NCBI RefSeq assembly: GCF_018588945.1
Contig: NZ_JAFIWA010000005.1
Span: 124,001-188,000, forward strand
Source: Microbacterium flavescens
GTDB taxonomy: Bacteria; Actinomycetota; Actinomycetes; Actinomycetales; Microbacteriaceae
Reading direction: 5' to 3'
Length of the DNA: 64,000 nt
The notes below the pieces were generated by a model. The model had not been told where the DNA came from. It did no database searches and saw only the letters and a program-made list of their open reading frames with translations. The translations under genes were made by a program, and so were the position numbers. Of this stretch, positions 15,616 through 23,853 are shown piece by piece. Numbering within the stretch: the first letter of the stretch is position 1; each line of letters starts with the position of its first letter.

Positions 15616-17456
15616 CCCCCCTCACCCCCGCTCTCCGGTCGGCCCGACCGCCCCACTTCCTCGCGAGACGGCATCGGTGCACCCAGACTGCAGGTACCGC
15701 CTGCTGTCTCGGTGCGCGGATGCAGTCTCGCGGGGAATGGGGGGACGGGTGCGGCGGCCGCGGCGGGCGCCGCGGCGGCGGCGGGCGCGGCGGCAGCCCG
15801 GGACTGCTGCTGCTGCTCCTGCTGCTCGGTGCGGGATCGCGGGCGGTCCTGTGGCGAGTGCGTGGGCTCGGGCTGGCCGTCGTAGATGATCGGGATGGCC
15901 GCCGTGATGGTCGCGGCCTGATCGGCTACAAGGCCCGGGACACCGTGACCCTGCCCGTACTCCACGTGCGAGGGGGCGGAGCCGCCGATGACCCACGTGT
16001 CCTTCGACCCGCCGCCCTGACTCGAGTTGACGACGAGCTGGCCCTCGGGAAGCGCGACGCGCGTCAGGCCGCCCGGCAGGACCCAGACATCCTCGCCGTC
16101 GTTCACCGCGAACGGCCGGAGGTCGGCGTGGCGCGGGCGCATCCCGTCCTCGACCAGCGTCGGGATCGTCGAGAGCATGACGACGGGCTGGGCGATCCAC
16201 CCGCGGGGGTCGGCGAGCAGTCGCTGCCGGAGCTTCTCGAGCTCTGCGGGCGAGGCATCCGGACCCACTACCAGGCCCTTGCCGCCCGACCCGTCGACCG
16301 GCTTGACCACGAGCTCGTCGAGGCGGTCGAGCACCTCTTCGAGGGCGTTCGGGTCTTCGAGCCGCCACGTGTCGACGTTCTTGAGGATGGGCTCCTCGGC
16401 GAGGTAGTAACGGATGAGGTCGGGAACGTACGTGTAGAGCAGCTTGTCGTCGGCGACACCGTTGCCGACCGCGTTGGCGATCGTCACGTTGCCGAGCCGC
16501 GCCGCCAGCATGAGCCCGGGGGCGCCGAGCATGGAGTCGGCGCGGAACTGCAGCGGATCGAGGAACTCGTCGTCGACCCGGCGGTAGATCACGTCCACGC
16601 GCTTGGGTCCGCGGGTCGTGCGCATGAACACCTTGCCGCCCACGCACAGGAGGTCGCGGCCCTCGACGAGCTCGACGCCCATGAGCCGGGCGAGCAGGGT
16701 GTGCTCGAAGTACGCGGAGTTGTAGACGCCGGGGGTGAGCACGACGACGTTGGGGTCTTCGATGCCCGCAGGAGCCGAGGCGCGCAGCGCGGCCAGCAGC
16801 TTGTTCGGGTAGTCGCCGACGGGCCGCACGCGCATCGAGACGAAGAGCTCGGGGAGCGTCTGCGCCATCACCCGGCGGTTCGAGATGACGTAGGAGACGC
16901 CCGAGGGGACGCGCACGTTGTCTTCGAGCACCCGCATCTCGCCGTGCTCGTCGCGGATGAGGTCGATGCCCGAGACCTGGATGCGCACCCCGTTGGCCGA
17001 GCGGATGCCGGCTGCCTGACGGTAGAAGTACTGCGACGAGGCGATGAGCCCTGCGGGCAGGACCTCGTCGCGCACGCAGTGCTGACGACCGTACGCGTCG
17101 TCGAGGAACGCCTCGAGCGCCTTCACCCGCTGCTTGACGCCGGACTCGACGTGCGACCACTCGTCGTACGTGATGACGCGGGGGACGGCGTCGAGCGGGA
17201 AGGGCCGCTCCTCACCGGCGAAGTCGAACGTGACGCCCTGCGCGAGATAGGACCGCTCGAGCGAGTCGGTGCGCCCGCGCAGCTCCTCCTGGGTCATCTG
17301 CGCCAGCGCCTGGTACAGCTCGCGATAGGCCTCGCGCGACTCCGCGAGCGCACCCGGATGCGCCGGGCTGCCGAACATCTCGTCGTACGCGGGGACTCCG
17401 GAGGCGGTCTTGCGCGGCGCCAGAGTGGAGCCGTAGCCGTCGAAGAGATCTCCCAT
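15609..17456 (-). CDS. Circularly permuted ATP-grasp ligase (DUF404/DUF407) with extra C-terminal tail
   Basis: A 615-residue member of the circularly permuted ATP-grasp type 2 family, predicted to join carboxylates to amines with ATP. Recognisable segments are RRVDDEFLDPLQFRADSM, NAVGNGVADDKLLYTYV, KPVDGSGGKGLVVG (ATP loop) and NSSQGGGSKDTWV. The family core ends near residue 527 (IIYDG). Then come 88 residues of Gln-rich and Ala/Pro-rich sequence that look disordered; the last third of these is encoded by a long hairpin repeat (15657-15737). The original stop may have been lost when that repeat arrived. It is the first gene of the triad operon. Confidence 0.9.
   Translation of the reverse strand: MGDLFDGYGSTLAPRKTASGVPAYDEMFGSPAHPGALAESREAYRELYQALAQMTQEELRGRTDSLERSYLAQGVTFDFAGEERPFPLDAVPRVITYDEWSHVESGVKQRVKALEAFLDDAYGRQHCVRDEVLPAGLIASSQYFYRQAAGIRSANGVRIQVSGIDLIRDEHGEMRVLEDNVRVPSGVSYVISNRRVMAQTLPELFVSMRVRPVGDYPNKLLAALRASAPAGIEDPNVVVLTPGVYNSAYFEHTLLARLMGVELVEGRDLLCVGGKVFMRTTRGPKRVDVIYRRVDDEFLDPLQFRADSMLGAPGLMLAARLGNVTIANAVGNGVADDKLLYTYVPDLIRYYLAEEPILKNVDTWRLEDPNALEEVLDRLDELVVKPVDGSGGKGLVVGPDASPAELEKLRQRLLADPRGWIAQPVVMLSTIPTLVEDGMRPRHADLRPFAVNDGEDVWVLPGGLTRVALPEGQLVVNSSQGGGSKDTWVIGGSAPSHVEYGQGHGVPGLVADQAATITAAIPIIYDGQPEPTHSPQDRPRSRTEQQEQQQQSRAAAAPAAAAAPAAAAAPVPPFPARLHPRTETAGGTCSLGAPMPSREEVGRSGRPESGGEGGC
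15657..15737. repeat. REP-like long hairpin, family C, inside the ATP-grasp gene
   Basis: Outer arms 15657-15683 and 15711-15737 (27 bases, about four mismatches) enclose a spacer that is itself palindromic (GACTGCAGG/CCTGCTGTC), so the whole 81 bases can fold into one hairpin. It lies in frame near the 3' end of the ATP-grasp gene and is translated. Confidence 0.75.
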
Positions 17457-17539
17457 GCGACGAGCCTAGTTGTACCCGTGTTGCCGCAGTGTTTCGCTCC
17501 GCCCGCCCTGCGGGACCCCCGCGGTCGTACGCTGGCATC

Positions 17540-19117
17540 GTGACGAGGTCGCGCGGGGAACGCGGCATCCCACCTCCCCTGACGTGGGCGGCGGGTGTGG
17601 GTGCCGTCGCGCTCGGCGCCGGGCTGGGCGAGCTGCTGGCGGCGATCTTCGCGCCGGCGTCCGGACCCTTCGTCGCGGTCGGCGGGACGCTCATCGACCT
17701 GGCTCCGCCGTGGGCCAAGGACACCGCGATCGCTCTGTTCGGCACGGCGGACAAGGTGGCGCTGGTCGCGGGCATCGCCCTGGTGGTGCTCCTCCTCGCC
17801 GCCTTCGCCGGATGGCTGGAGGCGAGGTACCCGCCCTGGGGCCGCGTGGTGGTCCTGGCCTTCGGGGCTGTCGGCGCGGCGGTCGCGATGACGCGCCCCG
17901 ATGCGGGCGCCCTGTCGTGGCTGCCGTCGGCGTTCGCCGGCGTCGTCGGCGCCCTCGCCCTGTGGGGATTGATCCGGATGCTGCGACCCGGCGACGTGCC
18001 GTCTCGCTTCGCCGCCTCGACGACCGAGAACGCGGCAGCCGGGAACGCCCCGAGCCGCCGTTCCTTCCTCGCCTGGTCGGCCGGTGCCGCCGCCGCCGGC
18101 ATCCTCGCCGCCCTCGCGGCGAGCGCGATGCGTGCGGGCGACGCGGCGCTCACCGCGATCAAGGCCGTCGTGCTTCCCAAGCCCGCGGAGGCCGCTCCGC
18201 CTGTTCCTGCCACCGCCGAGCTCGGCCTCCCCGGACTCGCCCCCGTCATCACCCCGAACGACGAGTTCTATCGCATCGACACGGCCCTCGTCGTGCCGCG
18301 CGTCGACCCGGCGGAGTGGTCGCTGCGCATCCACGGGATGGTCTCCGAGGAAGTGACCTTGACCTGGGATGAGCTCCTCGATCTGCCGCTCGAGGAGAGC
18401 CACACGACCCTGGCATGCGTCTCGAACGAGGTCGGGGGCACGCTCATCGGGAACGCCCTGTGGCTCGGCTATCCCGTACGCGAGCTGCTGGCCCGCGCAC
18501 GGCCGCTGCCGGAGGCCGACATGGTGCTGTCGCGGTCGATCGACGGGTTCACGGCATCCACTCCCCTCGAAGCGCTCACCGACGATCGCAATGCGATCCT
18601 CGCCGTCGGCATGAACGGCGAGCCCCTGCCGTCCGAGCACGGCTTCCCGGTGCGGATGGTCGTCCCGGGCCTGTACGGCTACGTCTCGGCGACCAAGTGG
18701 CTGACCGAGCTCAAGGTGACCACCTTCGCCGCCGACGAGGCGTACTGGACCCCCCGCGGCTGGTCGGAGCGCGGGCCCATCAAGCTGCAGTCCCGCATCG
18801 ACGTGCCCCGTAAGAGCCAGGGGCTGAAGGCGGGCGAGACGGTGATCGCCGGCGTCGCGTGGCAGCAGGGCGTCGGGATCGAGGCCGTCGAGGTGCAGAT
18901 CGACGACGGCAGGTGGCGGCAGGCCGAACTCGCCACGGCCATCTCCGACGACACGTGGGTGCAGTGGAGCCTCCCGTGGACGGCGGAGGCGGGCGATCAC
19001 CTCCTCCGGTGTCGAGCGACCAACCGCGCCGGAGAGGTTCAGACGTCCGAGCGGGCGCATCCGGCGCCCGATGGGGCGAGCGGCTGGCACGAGCGGTTCA
19101 TCACCGTCTTCGAGTGA
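17540..19117 (+). CDS. Membrane-anchored molybdopterin oxidoreductase (sulfite-oxidase fold)
   Basis: A 525-residue protein. About four or five membrane segments occupy roughly residues 10-200, and an oxidoreductase molybdopterin-binding domain follows (about 235-410). In TLACVSNEVGG, Cys near 293 is the expected molybdenum ligand. The C-terminus is a Mo-co dimerisation, immunoglobulin-like domain. The catalytic part should face outside. The GTG at 17540 is chosen because TACGCT at 17528-17533 looks like a -10 box six bases before it, giving a leaderless transcript. Redox substrate unknown; sulfite or a sulfoxide are the family options. It is divergent from the ATP-grasp operon. Confidence 0.87.
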   Translation: MTRSRGERGIPPPLTWAAGVGAVALGAGLGELLAAIFAPASGPFVAVGGTLIDLAPPWAKDTAIALFGTADKVALVAGIALVVLLLAAFAGWLEARYPPWGRVVVLAFGAVGAAVAMTRPDAGALSWLPSAFAGVVGALALWGLIRMLRPGDVPSRFAASTTENAAAGNAPSRRSFLAWSAGAAAAGILAALAASAMRAGDAALTAIKAVVLPKPAEAAPPVPATAELGLPGLAPVITPNDEFYRIDTALVVPRVDPAEWSLRIHGMVSEEVTLTWDELLDLPLEESHTTLACVSNEVGGTLIGNALWLGYPVRELLARARPLPEADMVLSRSIDGFTASTPLEALTDDRNAILAVGMNGEPLPSEHGFPVRMVVPGLYGYVSATKWLTELKVTTFAADEAYWTPRGWSERGPIKLQSRIDVPRKSQGLKAGETVIAGVAWQQGVGIEAVEVQIDDGRWRQAELATAISDDTWVQWSLPWTAEAGDHLLRCRATNRAGEVQTSERAHPAPDGASGWHERFITVFE

Positions 19118-19179
19118 GAACGTCGGGTGATCGGCGGCGATGACGGTAGCATGCCCGGGAACGCATTCTCGGAGGTCCG

Positions 19180-19878
19180 GTGCAGGAACCGCTCGCCCGC
19201 TTCGTGGCCCGTCTGCTGGAACTCGCGACGGTCGACGAGGAGACCGGTGCGCGCCGGCTTCCTCCCGAGCGTGAGCTCGGCGACGCGCTCGGCATGAGTC
19301 GCGGCGCCCTGCGCGAGCAGCTCTCGGTGCTCGAGAGCCTCGGATTCCTCCACCGCACACAGGGACGCGGGACCTATCTCGACACCCCGTCGTACGGATT
19401 CGTGCGCACGTACTTCGCGATCGCGCGCTCGCTCGGCTACATCACCGACCCGCACGTCTCCGAGGCGCGCATGCTGATCGAGGAGGCCGTCGCGGAGGCC
19501 GCAGCCCGCAAGGTCACTCCCCCGCAGCTGAACGAACTGCGCGACTCCCTCGATCGCATGAACGCCGCCGAGGAGGCCGGCGACATCGAGCTCGCGCACG
19601 AGGCCGACGCCGACTTCCACCGGCGCCTGCTCGACGTCGTCGACAACCCCGTCCTCCAGCTGCTTCGCGAAGGCCTGCAGCGCGCGCTCAGCGATGACAT
19701 GCGCGCTCGGCGCGAGGCGGTCGCGCGCGACGGCTCGGGCGGCGAGTTCGACCTGTCGCACGAGGACATCTTCGCGGCGATCGCGGCGGGCGATCCCGAG
19801 GGGGCGCGGATGGCGATGCGACGCCACTTCGGCATCGCGACCACCGCGGAGACCGGCGTCGCGGCGCGGCGGTCCTAG
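19180..19878 (+). CDS. GntR-family regulator, FadR/FCD subfamily
   Basis: A 232-residue regulator with an N-terminal winged helix (RRLPPERELGDALGMSRGALREQLSVLESLGFL, RTQGRGTYL) and a helical FCD ligand domain with the metal-site residues of HEADADFHRRLLD and SHEDIFAAI. A TAGCAT -10-like box at 19147 and GGAGG at 19171 precede the GTG start. Its last four bases overlap the 3' end of the convergent ornithine aminotransferase gene. It may control the ddaH-rocD operon, which is inference from position. Confidence 0.9.
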   Translation: MQEPLARFVARLLELATVDEETGARRLPPERELGDALGMSRGALREQLSVLESLGFLHRTQGRGTYLDTPSYGFVRTYFAIARSLGYITDPHVSEARMLIEEAVAEAAARKVTPPQLNELRDSLDRMNAAEEAGDIELAHEADADFHRRLLDVVDNPVLQLLREGLQRALSDDMRARREAVARDGSGGEFDLSHEDIFAAIAAGDPEGARMAMRRHFGIATTAETGVAARRS

Positions 19879-21101
19879 CCCGCGAGCACGACCCGCAGCT
19901 GCTCGACCGCCCAGTCCAGCTCGGTGGCGCGGACCACCAGCGGCGGAGCGATGCGGATCGTCTGCCCGTGGGTGTCCTTCGCGAGCACGCCGCGCGCGAT
20001 CAGCCGCTCGGCCACCTCGCGGCCGGTGCCGATCGCCGGGTCGATGTCGACGCCGGCCCACAGCCCGGCGACGCGCACGGCGGTGACGCCCTGCCCGACC
20101 AGCGACTGCAGACGCGCCTCGAGGTGCTCGCCGAGTGCCTTGGCGCGCGTTTGGAACTCGCCGGTCTGCAGCATCTCGACCACGCGCAGCCCGACGGCCG
20201 CGGCCAGCGGGTTGCCGCCGAAGGTCGAGCCGTGCTCTCCGGGACGGATCACCCCGAGGACGTCGCGGTCCGCCGCCACGGCGGAGAGGGGGAGGATGCC
20301 GCCGCCCAGCGCCTTGCCGAGCAGGTAGACGTCGGGCACCACGCCCTCGCGATCGCATGCGAAGGTCTCGCCCACGCGGCCGAGGCCCGACTGGATCTCG
20401 TCGGCGATGAAGAGCACGTTGTGCTTCGTGCAGATCTCGCGGACCGCCCGGAGGTAGCCCTCGGGCGGCACGACGATGCCCGCTTCGCCCTGGATCGGCT
20501 CGATCAGCACCGCAGCGGTCGACGGCGTGATGGCCGCCTCGATCGCGGCTGCATCGCCGTAGGCCACGTTCACGAATCCCGGGGCGAACGGGCCGAAGCC
20601 GTCGCGCGCCTGGGGGTCGTCGCTGAACCCGACGATCGTGGTGGTGCGGCCGTGGAAGTTCCCGTGCGCGACGACGACGGTCGCGGCATCCGTCTCGATG
20701 CCCTTCACTCGGTAGCCCCACGCTCGCGCGACCTTGATGCCGGTCTCGACGGCCTCGGCGCCGGTGTTCATCGGCAGCACGAGGTCTTTGCCGCACAGCT
20801 CCGCCAGGGCGGCCGCGAAGGGTCCGAGGCGGTCGTTGTGGTACGCGCGGCTGGTGAGCGTCAGGCGGTTCAGCTGCTCCTGCGCGGCGGCGAGGATGGC
20901 CGGATGCCCGTGCCCGAAGTTGAGGGCCGAGTAGGCCGAGAGCAGGTCGAGGTAGCGCCTGCCCTCGACGTCCGTCACCCACGCACCCTCGCCGCGCGAG
21001 ATCACGACCGGCAGCGGGTGGTAGTTGTGGGCGACGTGCTCGTTCTCATCGGCGATGACGCGCGCCATCGCGGTGTCGACGTCCGGCGAGGTGGAAGTCA
21101 T
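19875..21101 (-). CDS. rocD: Ornithine aminotransferase
   Basis: A 408-residue class III PLP aminotransferase that moves the delta-amino group of ornithine to 2-oxoglutarate, giving glutamate semialdehyde. Family landmarks are LPMNTGAEAVETGIKVAR, GNFHGRTTTIVGFS, FIADEIQSGLGRVG with the PLP Asp, YLLGKALGGGILPLSA with the Schiff-base Lys, and HGSTFGGNPLA. It begins 13 bases after the dimethylargininase gene and is in one operon with it, so citrulline/ornithine-type products may feed it. The end overlaps the convergent gntR gene by four bases. Confidence 0.95.
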   Translation of the reverse strand: MTSTSPDVDTAMARVIADENEHVAHNYHPLPVVISRGEGAWVTDVEGRRYLDLLSAYSALNFGHGHPAILAAAQEQLNRLTLTSRAYHNDRLGPFAAALAELCGKDLVLPMNTGAEAVETGIKVARAWGYRVKGIETDAATVVVAHGNFHGRTTTIVGFSDDPQARDGFGPFAPGFVNVAYGDAAAIEAAITPSTAAVLIEPIQGEAGIVVPPEGYLRAVREICTKHNVLFIADEIQSGLGRVGETFACDREGVVPDVYLLGKALGGGILPLSAVAADRDVLGVIRPGEHGSTFGGNPLAAAVGLRVVEMLQTGEFQTRAKALGEHLEARLQSLVGQGVTAVRVAGLWAGVDIDPAIGTGREVAERLIARGVLAKDTHGQTIRIAPPLVVRATELDWAVEQLRVVLAG

Positions 21102-21114
21102 GTCGGGTCTCCTG

Positions 21115-21999
21115 TCAGCGCCGCAGCTCGAGCGTGCAGCACTTGATGCCGCCGCCGCCGAGCAGCAGCTCGGAGAGGTCGACGAGCACCGGATTGTAGC
21201 CCCGCTCGCGCAGCTGGGCCTCGAAGCCCTTGGCGCGCGGCGAGATGATCACGTTCAGGCCGTCGCTGGCCGAGTTCAGCCCGAACACGGCGCCGTCCTC
21301 GTCGTCGACGAGGATCGCGTCGGGGTAGCGCTCCTCGAGGATGCGGCGGCTCTCGTCGTCGAACGCACCGGGGAGGTAGGCGATGTTCGCCTTCTCGACG
21401 CCGCCCTCTCCCTGCACGGGGTCGAGCACCGAGATCGCGGTGTCGAGGTGGTAGAAGCGCGGGTCGACGAGGTTCAGGCTCACGACCTCCTTGCCGAAGA
21501 CCTCGCCGAGCTCGCGGTGGCTGTCACCCGTCGAGCGGAAGCCGGTGCCGGCCAGGATGGTGTCGCCCACGAGCAGGAAGTCACCCTCGCCCTCGTTGAC
21601 CTCGACCGGCGCGGCCACCTCGAAGCCGTTCGCGGCGAACCACTCCATGAACGCCGGGCCCTCGGGCACACGCTCCTGGAAGCGGAACTTCGCCCCGTAG
21701 GCCACGCCTCCGATGACGAACCCGCCGTTGGCCGTGTAGACCATGTCGGGCAGACCCTCGATCGGATCGATGAGCTGCACGTCGTGGCCGAGGGCGACGT
21801 ACGTGTCGTACAGCACCTGCCACTGCGCGACCGCCTTGGCGGTATCGGTCGGGTTGGCCGGCTCCATCCACGGGTTGATCGTGTAGCTGACCGTGAAGTG
21901 CTCGGGGCGGCACATCAGGTAGCTGCGGTGCTGCTGGATGCGGGTGACGGATGCCTCGGCCGAGGGGGCGGTGGCGGGCGCGGTGTTCTGCGTGGACAT
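21115..21999 (-). CDS. ddaH: Dimethylargininase / amidinohydrolase
   Basis: A 294-residue enzyme of the pentein fold that hydrolyses N-methylated arginines to citrulline and methylamine. The catalytic Cys is in GGGGIKCCTLEL at about 287-288 and the His in FYHLDTAISVL. The substrate segment YTANGGFVIGG is also present. The ATG at 21999 follows AGGAG and is preferred to upstream codons. It forms an operon with rocD, an arrangement common in actinobacteria where it may act in arginine or ornithine degradation. Related arginine deiminases and amidinotransferases cannot be fully excluded. Confidence 0.88.
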   Translation of the reverse strand: MSTQNTAPATAPSAEASVTRIQQHRSYLMCRPEHFTVSYTINPWMEPANPTDTAKAVAQWQVLYDTYVALGHDVQLIDPIEGLPDMVYTANGGFVIGGVAYGAKFRFQERVPEGPAFMEWFAANGFEVAAPVEVNEGEGDFLLVGDTILAGTGFRSTGDSHRELGEVFGKEVVSLNLVDPRFYHLDTAISVLDPVQGEGGVEKANIAYLPGAFDDESRRILEERYPDAILVDDEDGAVFGLNSASDGLNVIISPRAKGFEAQLRERGYNPVLVDLSELLLGGGGIKCCTLELRR

Positions 22000-22123
22000 C
22001 TTGCTCCTAGCGAAGGGGCGGCGGACGCTGTCCATTGGCCCGGCGGGGCTGCGGAAGCCGGCAACCGGGCACGCCGGACCCATTGTCTCATGACACCTGG
22101 GAGCAGGCTGGGATCGCCGGCGG

Positions 22124-22339
22124 TCATGCCTCCGGGTAGTCGAAGAGGTCGTCGAGGCCCACGTCGAAGGCGCGCGCGAGCTGGAACGCGAGCTCGAGGG
22201 TCGGCGAGTACCGCCCCTGCTCGATCGCGATGAGCGTCTGACGGGTGACCCCGACCCTGCGCGCGAGCTCGGCCTGGGTGATGCCGGCCGCCTCGCGGGC
22301 GGCGCGGATCGAGTTGGTGACCTTCGTCGGCTTGACCAT
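22124..22339 (-). CDS. Small XRE-family regulator (71 aa)
   Basis: A single Cro/C1-type helix-turn-helix domain: [36 protein letters not shown], then a short tail ending [10 protein letters not shown]. Such mini-regulators usually pair with a small membrane protein, as here. The ATG overlaps the stop of the membrane gene by one base (TGATG), so translation is coupled. A long inverted repeat upstream of the pair is the probable binding site. Confidence 0.9.
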   Translation of the reverse strand: MVKPTKVTNSIRAAREAAGITQAELARRVGVTRQTLIAIEQGRYSPTLELAFQLARAFDVGLDDLFDYPEA

Positions 22340-22773
22340 CAGACGAGCCCGCGACGGTAGGCGATCACGCTGGCGACGCCGCCGCCGATCGACGACAGGG
22401 CGAACCCGTAGAACATCGTGTTCGCGATCCAGAACCAGTCGAGCTGCACGGCGCACTCGACGATGACGCCGAGGCCCGCGATCACGAGGAAAGCCTGGCC
22501 GACGCGCGCGCTCATGTGGCTGATGTCGCGGTCACGCTGGTCGGACCTGCCGACCCCATCGGGGTCGCGCATGCCCGCGAACATGCCCCACAGGATGCTC
22601 AGCACGATCGCCGCGACGATGCTGCCGCCGATCGTCCACAGCATGATCGGCACCCAGTCGATCTCGGTGACGGGACGCTCCACGGCCTGCTGCAGCACGA
22701 TGACGGTGTAGATCGCCATGCCGACCGCGCTGACGATCAGACTCGTCCAGATGTTGCGCTCCTGGTAGACCAT
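22339..22773 (-). CDS. Four-helix membrane protein partnered with the XRE regulator
   Basis: A 144-residue integral membrane protein with about four hydrophobic helices (from [18 protein letters not shown] onward). A hydrophilic loop in the middle ([19 protein letters not shown]) separates two pairs. The ATG at 22773 follows GAGGAG. No catalytic motif is seen. The same pairing with a 70-residue XRE protein is widespread, and the membrane protein may sense a signal or be the only regulated gene. Function unknown. Confidence 0.82.
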   Translation of the reverse strand: MVYQERNIWTSLIVSAVGMAIYTVIVLQQAVERPVTEIDWVPIMLWTIGGSIVAAIVLSILWGMFAGMRDPDGVGRSDQRDRDISHMSARVGQAFLVIAGLGVIVECAVQLDWFWIANTMFYGFALSSIGGGVASVIAYRRGLV

Positions 22774-22793
22774 GGCTCGGCTCCTCATTCGTC

Positions 22794-22856
22794 TGTAAAA
22801 GATTCTTGACATCCACGGTACGTCGGCCGCGGCATCCATGTCAAGAATTTTTTACA
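22794..22856. promoter_or_regulatory. 19-base inverted repeat with two outward TTGACA boxes
   Basis: TGTAAAAGATTCTTGACAT (22794-22812) and its complement, with one difference, at 22838-22856 flank a 25-base centre. Each arm contains a perfect TTGACA. On the minus strand, TTGACA (22844-22839) plus TACCGT (22820-22815) after 18 bases would drive the membrane/XRE operon. The AT-rich arms stand out from the surrounding sequence and suit binding by the XRE protein. Confidence 0.65.
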
Positions 22857-22946
22857 CTCCGCTCACAGGCGGTCACCGGCGCTCCCGACGCCGACTTAGG
22901 ATGCAGGGGCCGTCGCAGCAGACGGCCTGACCTACCCGGAGTTCCC

Positions 22947-23789
22947 ATGCGCAAGCGCTGGATCGCGCTCATCGTCGTCGCGTCCGTCCTCGTCGTCCTG
23001 CTCGTCGGCCTGTACTGGGCGGGGCGGAGCCTGTTCCACATGCCCACCGCGAAGGGCGTCGACTCGGTGATCGGCGAGATCGGCGGCGAGCGCGTGCTCG
23101 GGGTCTTCGCCCACCCCGACGACGAGCAGACCGTGAACGGCTTGTTCTGGCGGGCGAAGCAGCAGGACGGCGCGTACACGGCGATGATCACCGCGACCGC
23201 CGGCGAGGCCGGACACCAGGTGCCCGTCGTCGCACGCCAGGAGGACCTCGGCGTCGTACGCACCGCCGAAGCGCTCAAGAACAGCTTCAACCTCGGCGTC
23301 GACGAGCACGACGTGTGGGACTACCCCGACGGCGGCGTGCCGGAGGCGGACGAGGACGAGCTCGTGGAGCGCCTCGTCGAGGCCATGAAGCGCGTCGAGC
23401 CCGATGTGGTCGTGGGCTTCTGGCCCGAGAGCGGCGCGACCGGGCACAAGGACCACATGGAGATGGGACGCGTGACCGAGCTCGCCATCGCTCAGCTGAA
23501 GGACGCGGGCGGGGCGTACGACGGCCCCGACCACCTCGTCTACACGATCAGCCCGACCACCGCGCTGTCGCTGTTCGGCGGCGAGCAGGGGAAGCTCGTC
23601 GTCGAGAACCAGCCCGACCCCGAGTACGCGATGTCGGCCGAGACGGGCAAGAAGCACGAGGGCTGGGCGATCCACGCGTCGCAGGCGAACTATCTGCAGT
23701 CGGCCTACTATCTCCCCGCCTGGCTGGTCTACCTCCTCTGGGACGAGGAGTTCTACCATGTGAGGGATCTGGCCGCCGATCCGGTCTGA
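22947..23789 (+). CDS. PIG-L family N-acetylglucosamine-type deacetylase
   Basis: A 280-residue LmbE/PIG-L zinc deacetylase anchored by one N-terminal membrane helix (about 5-25). The metal-binding motif AHPDDE is at about 59-64, and GHKDHMEMG near 170-178 gives the third metal ligand. Family members remove acetyl groups from GlcNAc-inositol, mycothiol precursors or antibiotic sugars. The anchor suggests that the domain is outside the membrane. CGGAG lies before the ATG. No mycothiol gene adjoins it, so the substrate is open. Confidence 0.85.
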   Translation: MRKRWIALIVVASVLVVLLVGLYWAGRSLFHMPTAKGVDSVIGEIGGERVLGVFAHPDDEQTVNGLFWRAKQQDGAYTAMITATAGEAGHQVPVVARQEDLGVVRTAEALKNSFNLGVDEHDVWDYPDGGVPEADEDELVERLVEAMKRVEPDVVVGFWPESGATGHKDHMEMGRVTELAIAQLKDAGGAYDGPDHLVYTISPTTALSLFGGEQGKLVVENQPDPEYAMSAETGKKHEGWAIHASQANYLQSAYYLPAWLVYLLWDEEFYHVRDLAADPV

Positions 23790-23802
23790 TCTGTAGACGG
23801 CA

Positions 23803-23837
23803 GCGCACCGGCGCCCCACATCGGGGAGCGCCGGCGC
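23803..23837. terminator. Bidirectional terminator hairpin
   Basis: A GC-rich stem (CCGGCGCCCC pairing with GGGGAGCGCCGG, one bulge) with a five-base loop, located between the convergent PIG-L and esterase genes. No strong T-run follows, as is usual in actinobacteria. Confidence 0.6.
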
Positions 23838-23853
23838 GTCGTCCTCCTGCCTG

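Noticed and set aside
15720..17543. Long open frame on the + strand opposite the ATP-grasp gene (607 codons)
   Set aside because: Arg/Val/Asp-rich composition without domains; it mirrors the true gene on the other strand, as often happens in GC-rich DNA.
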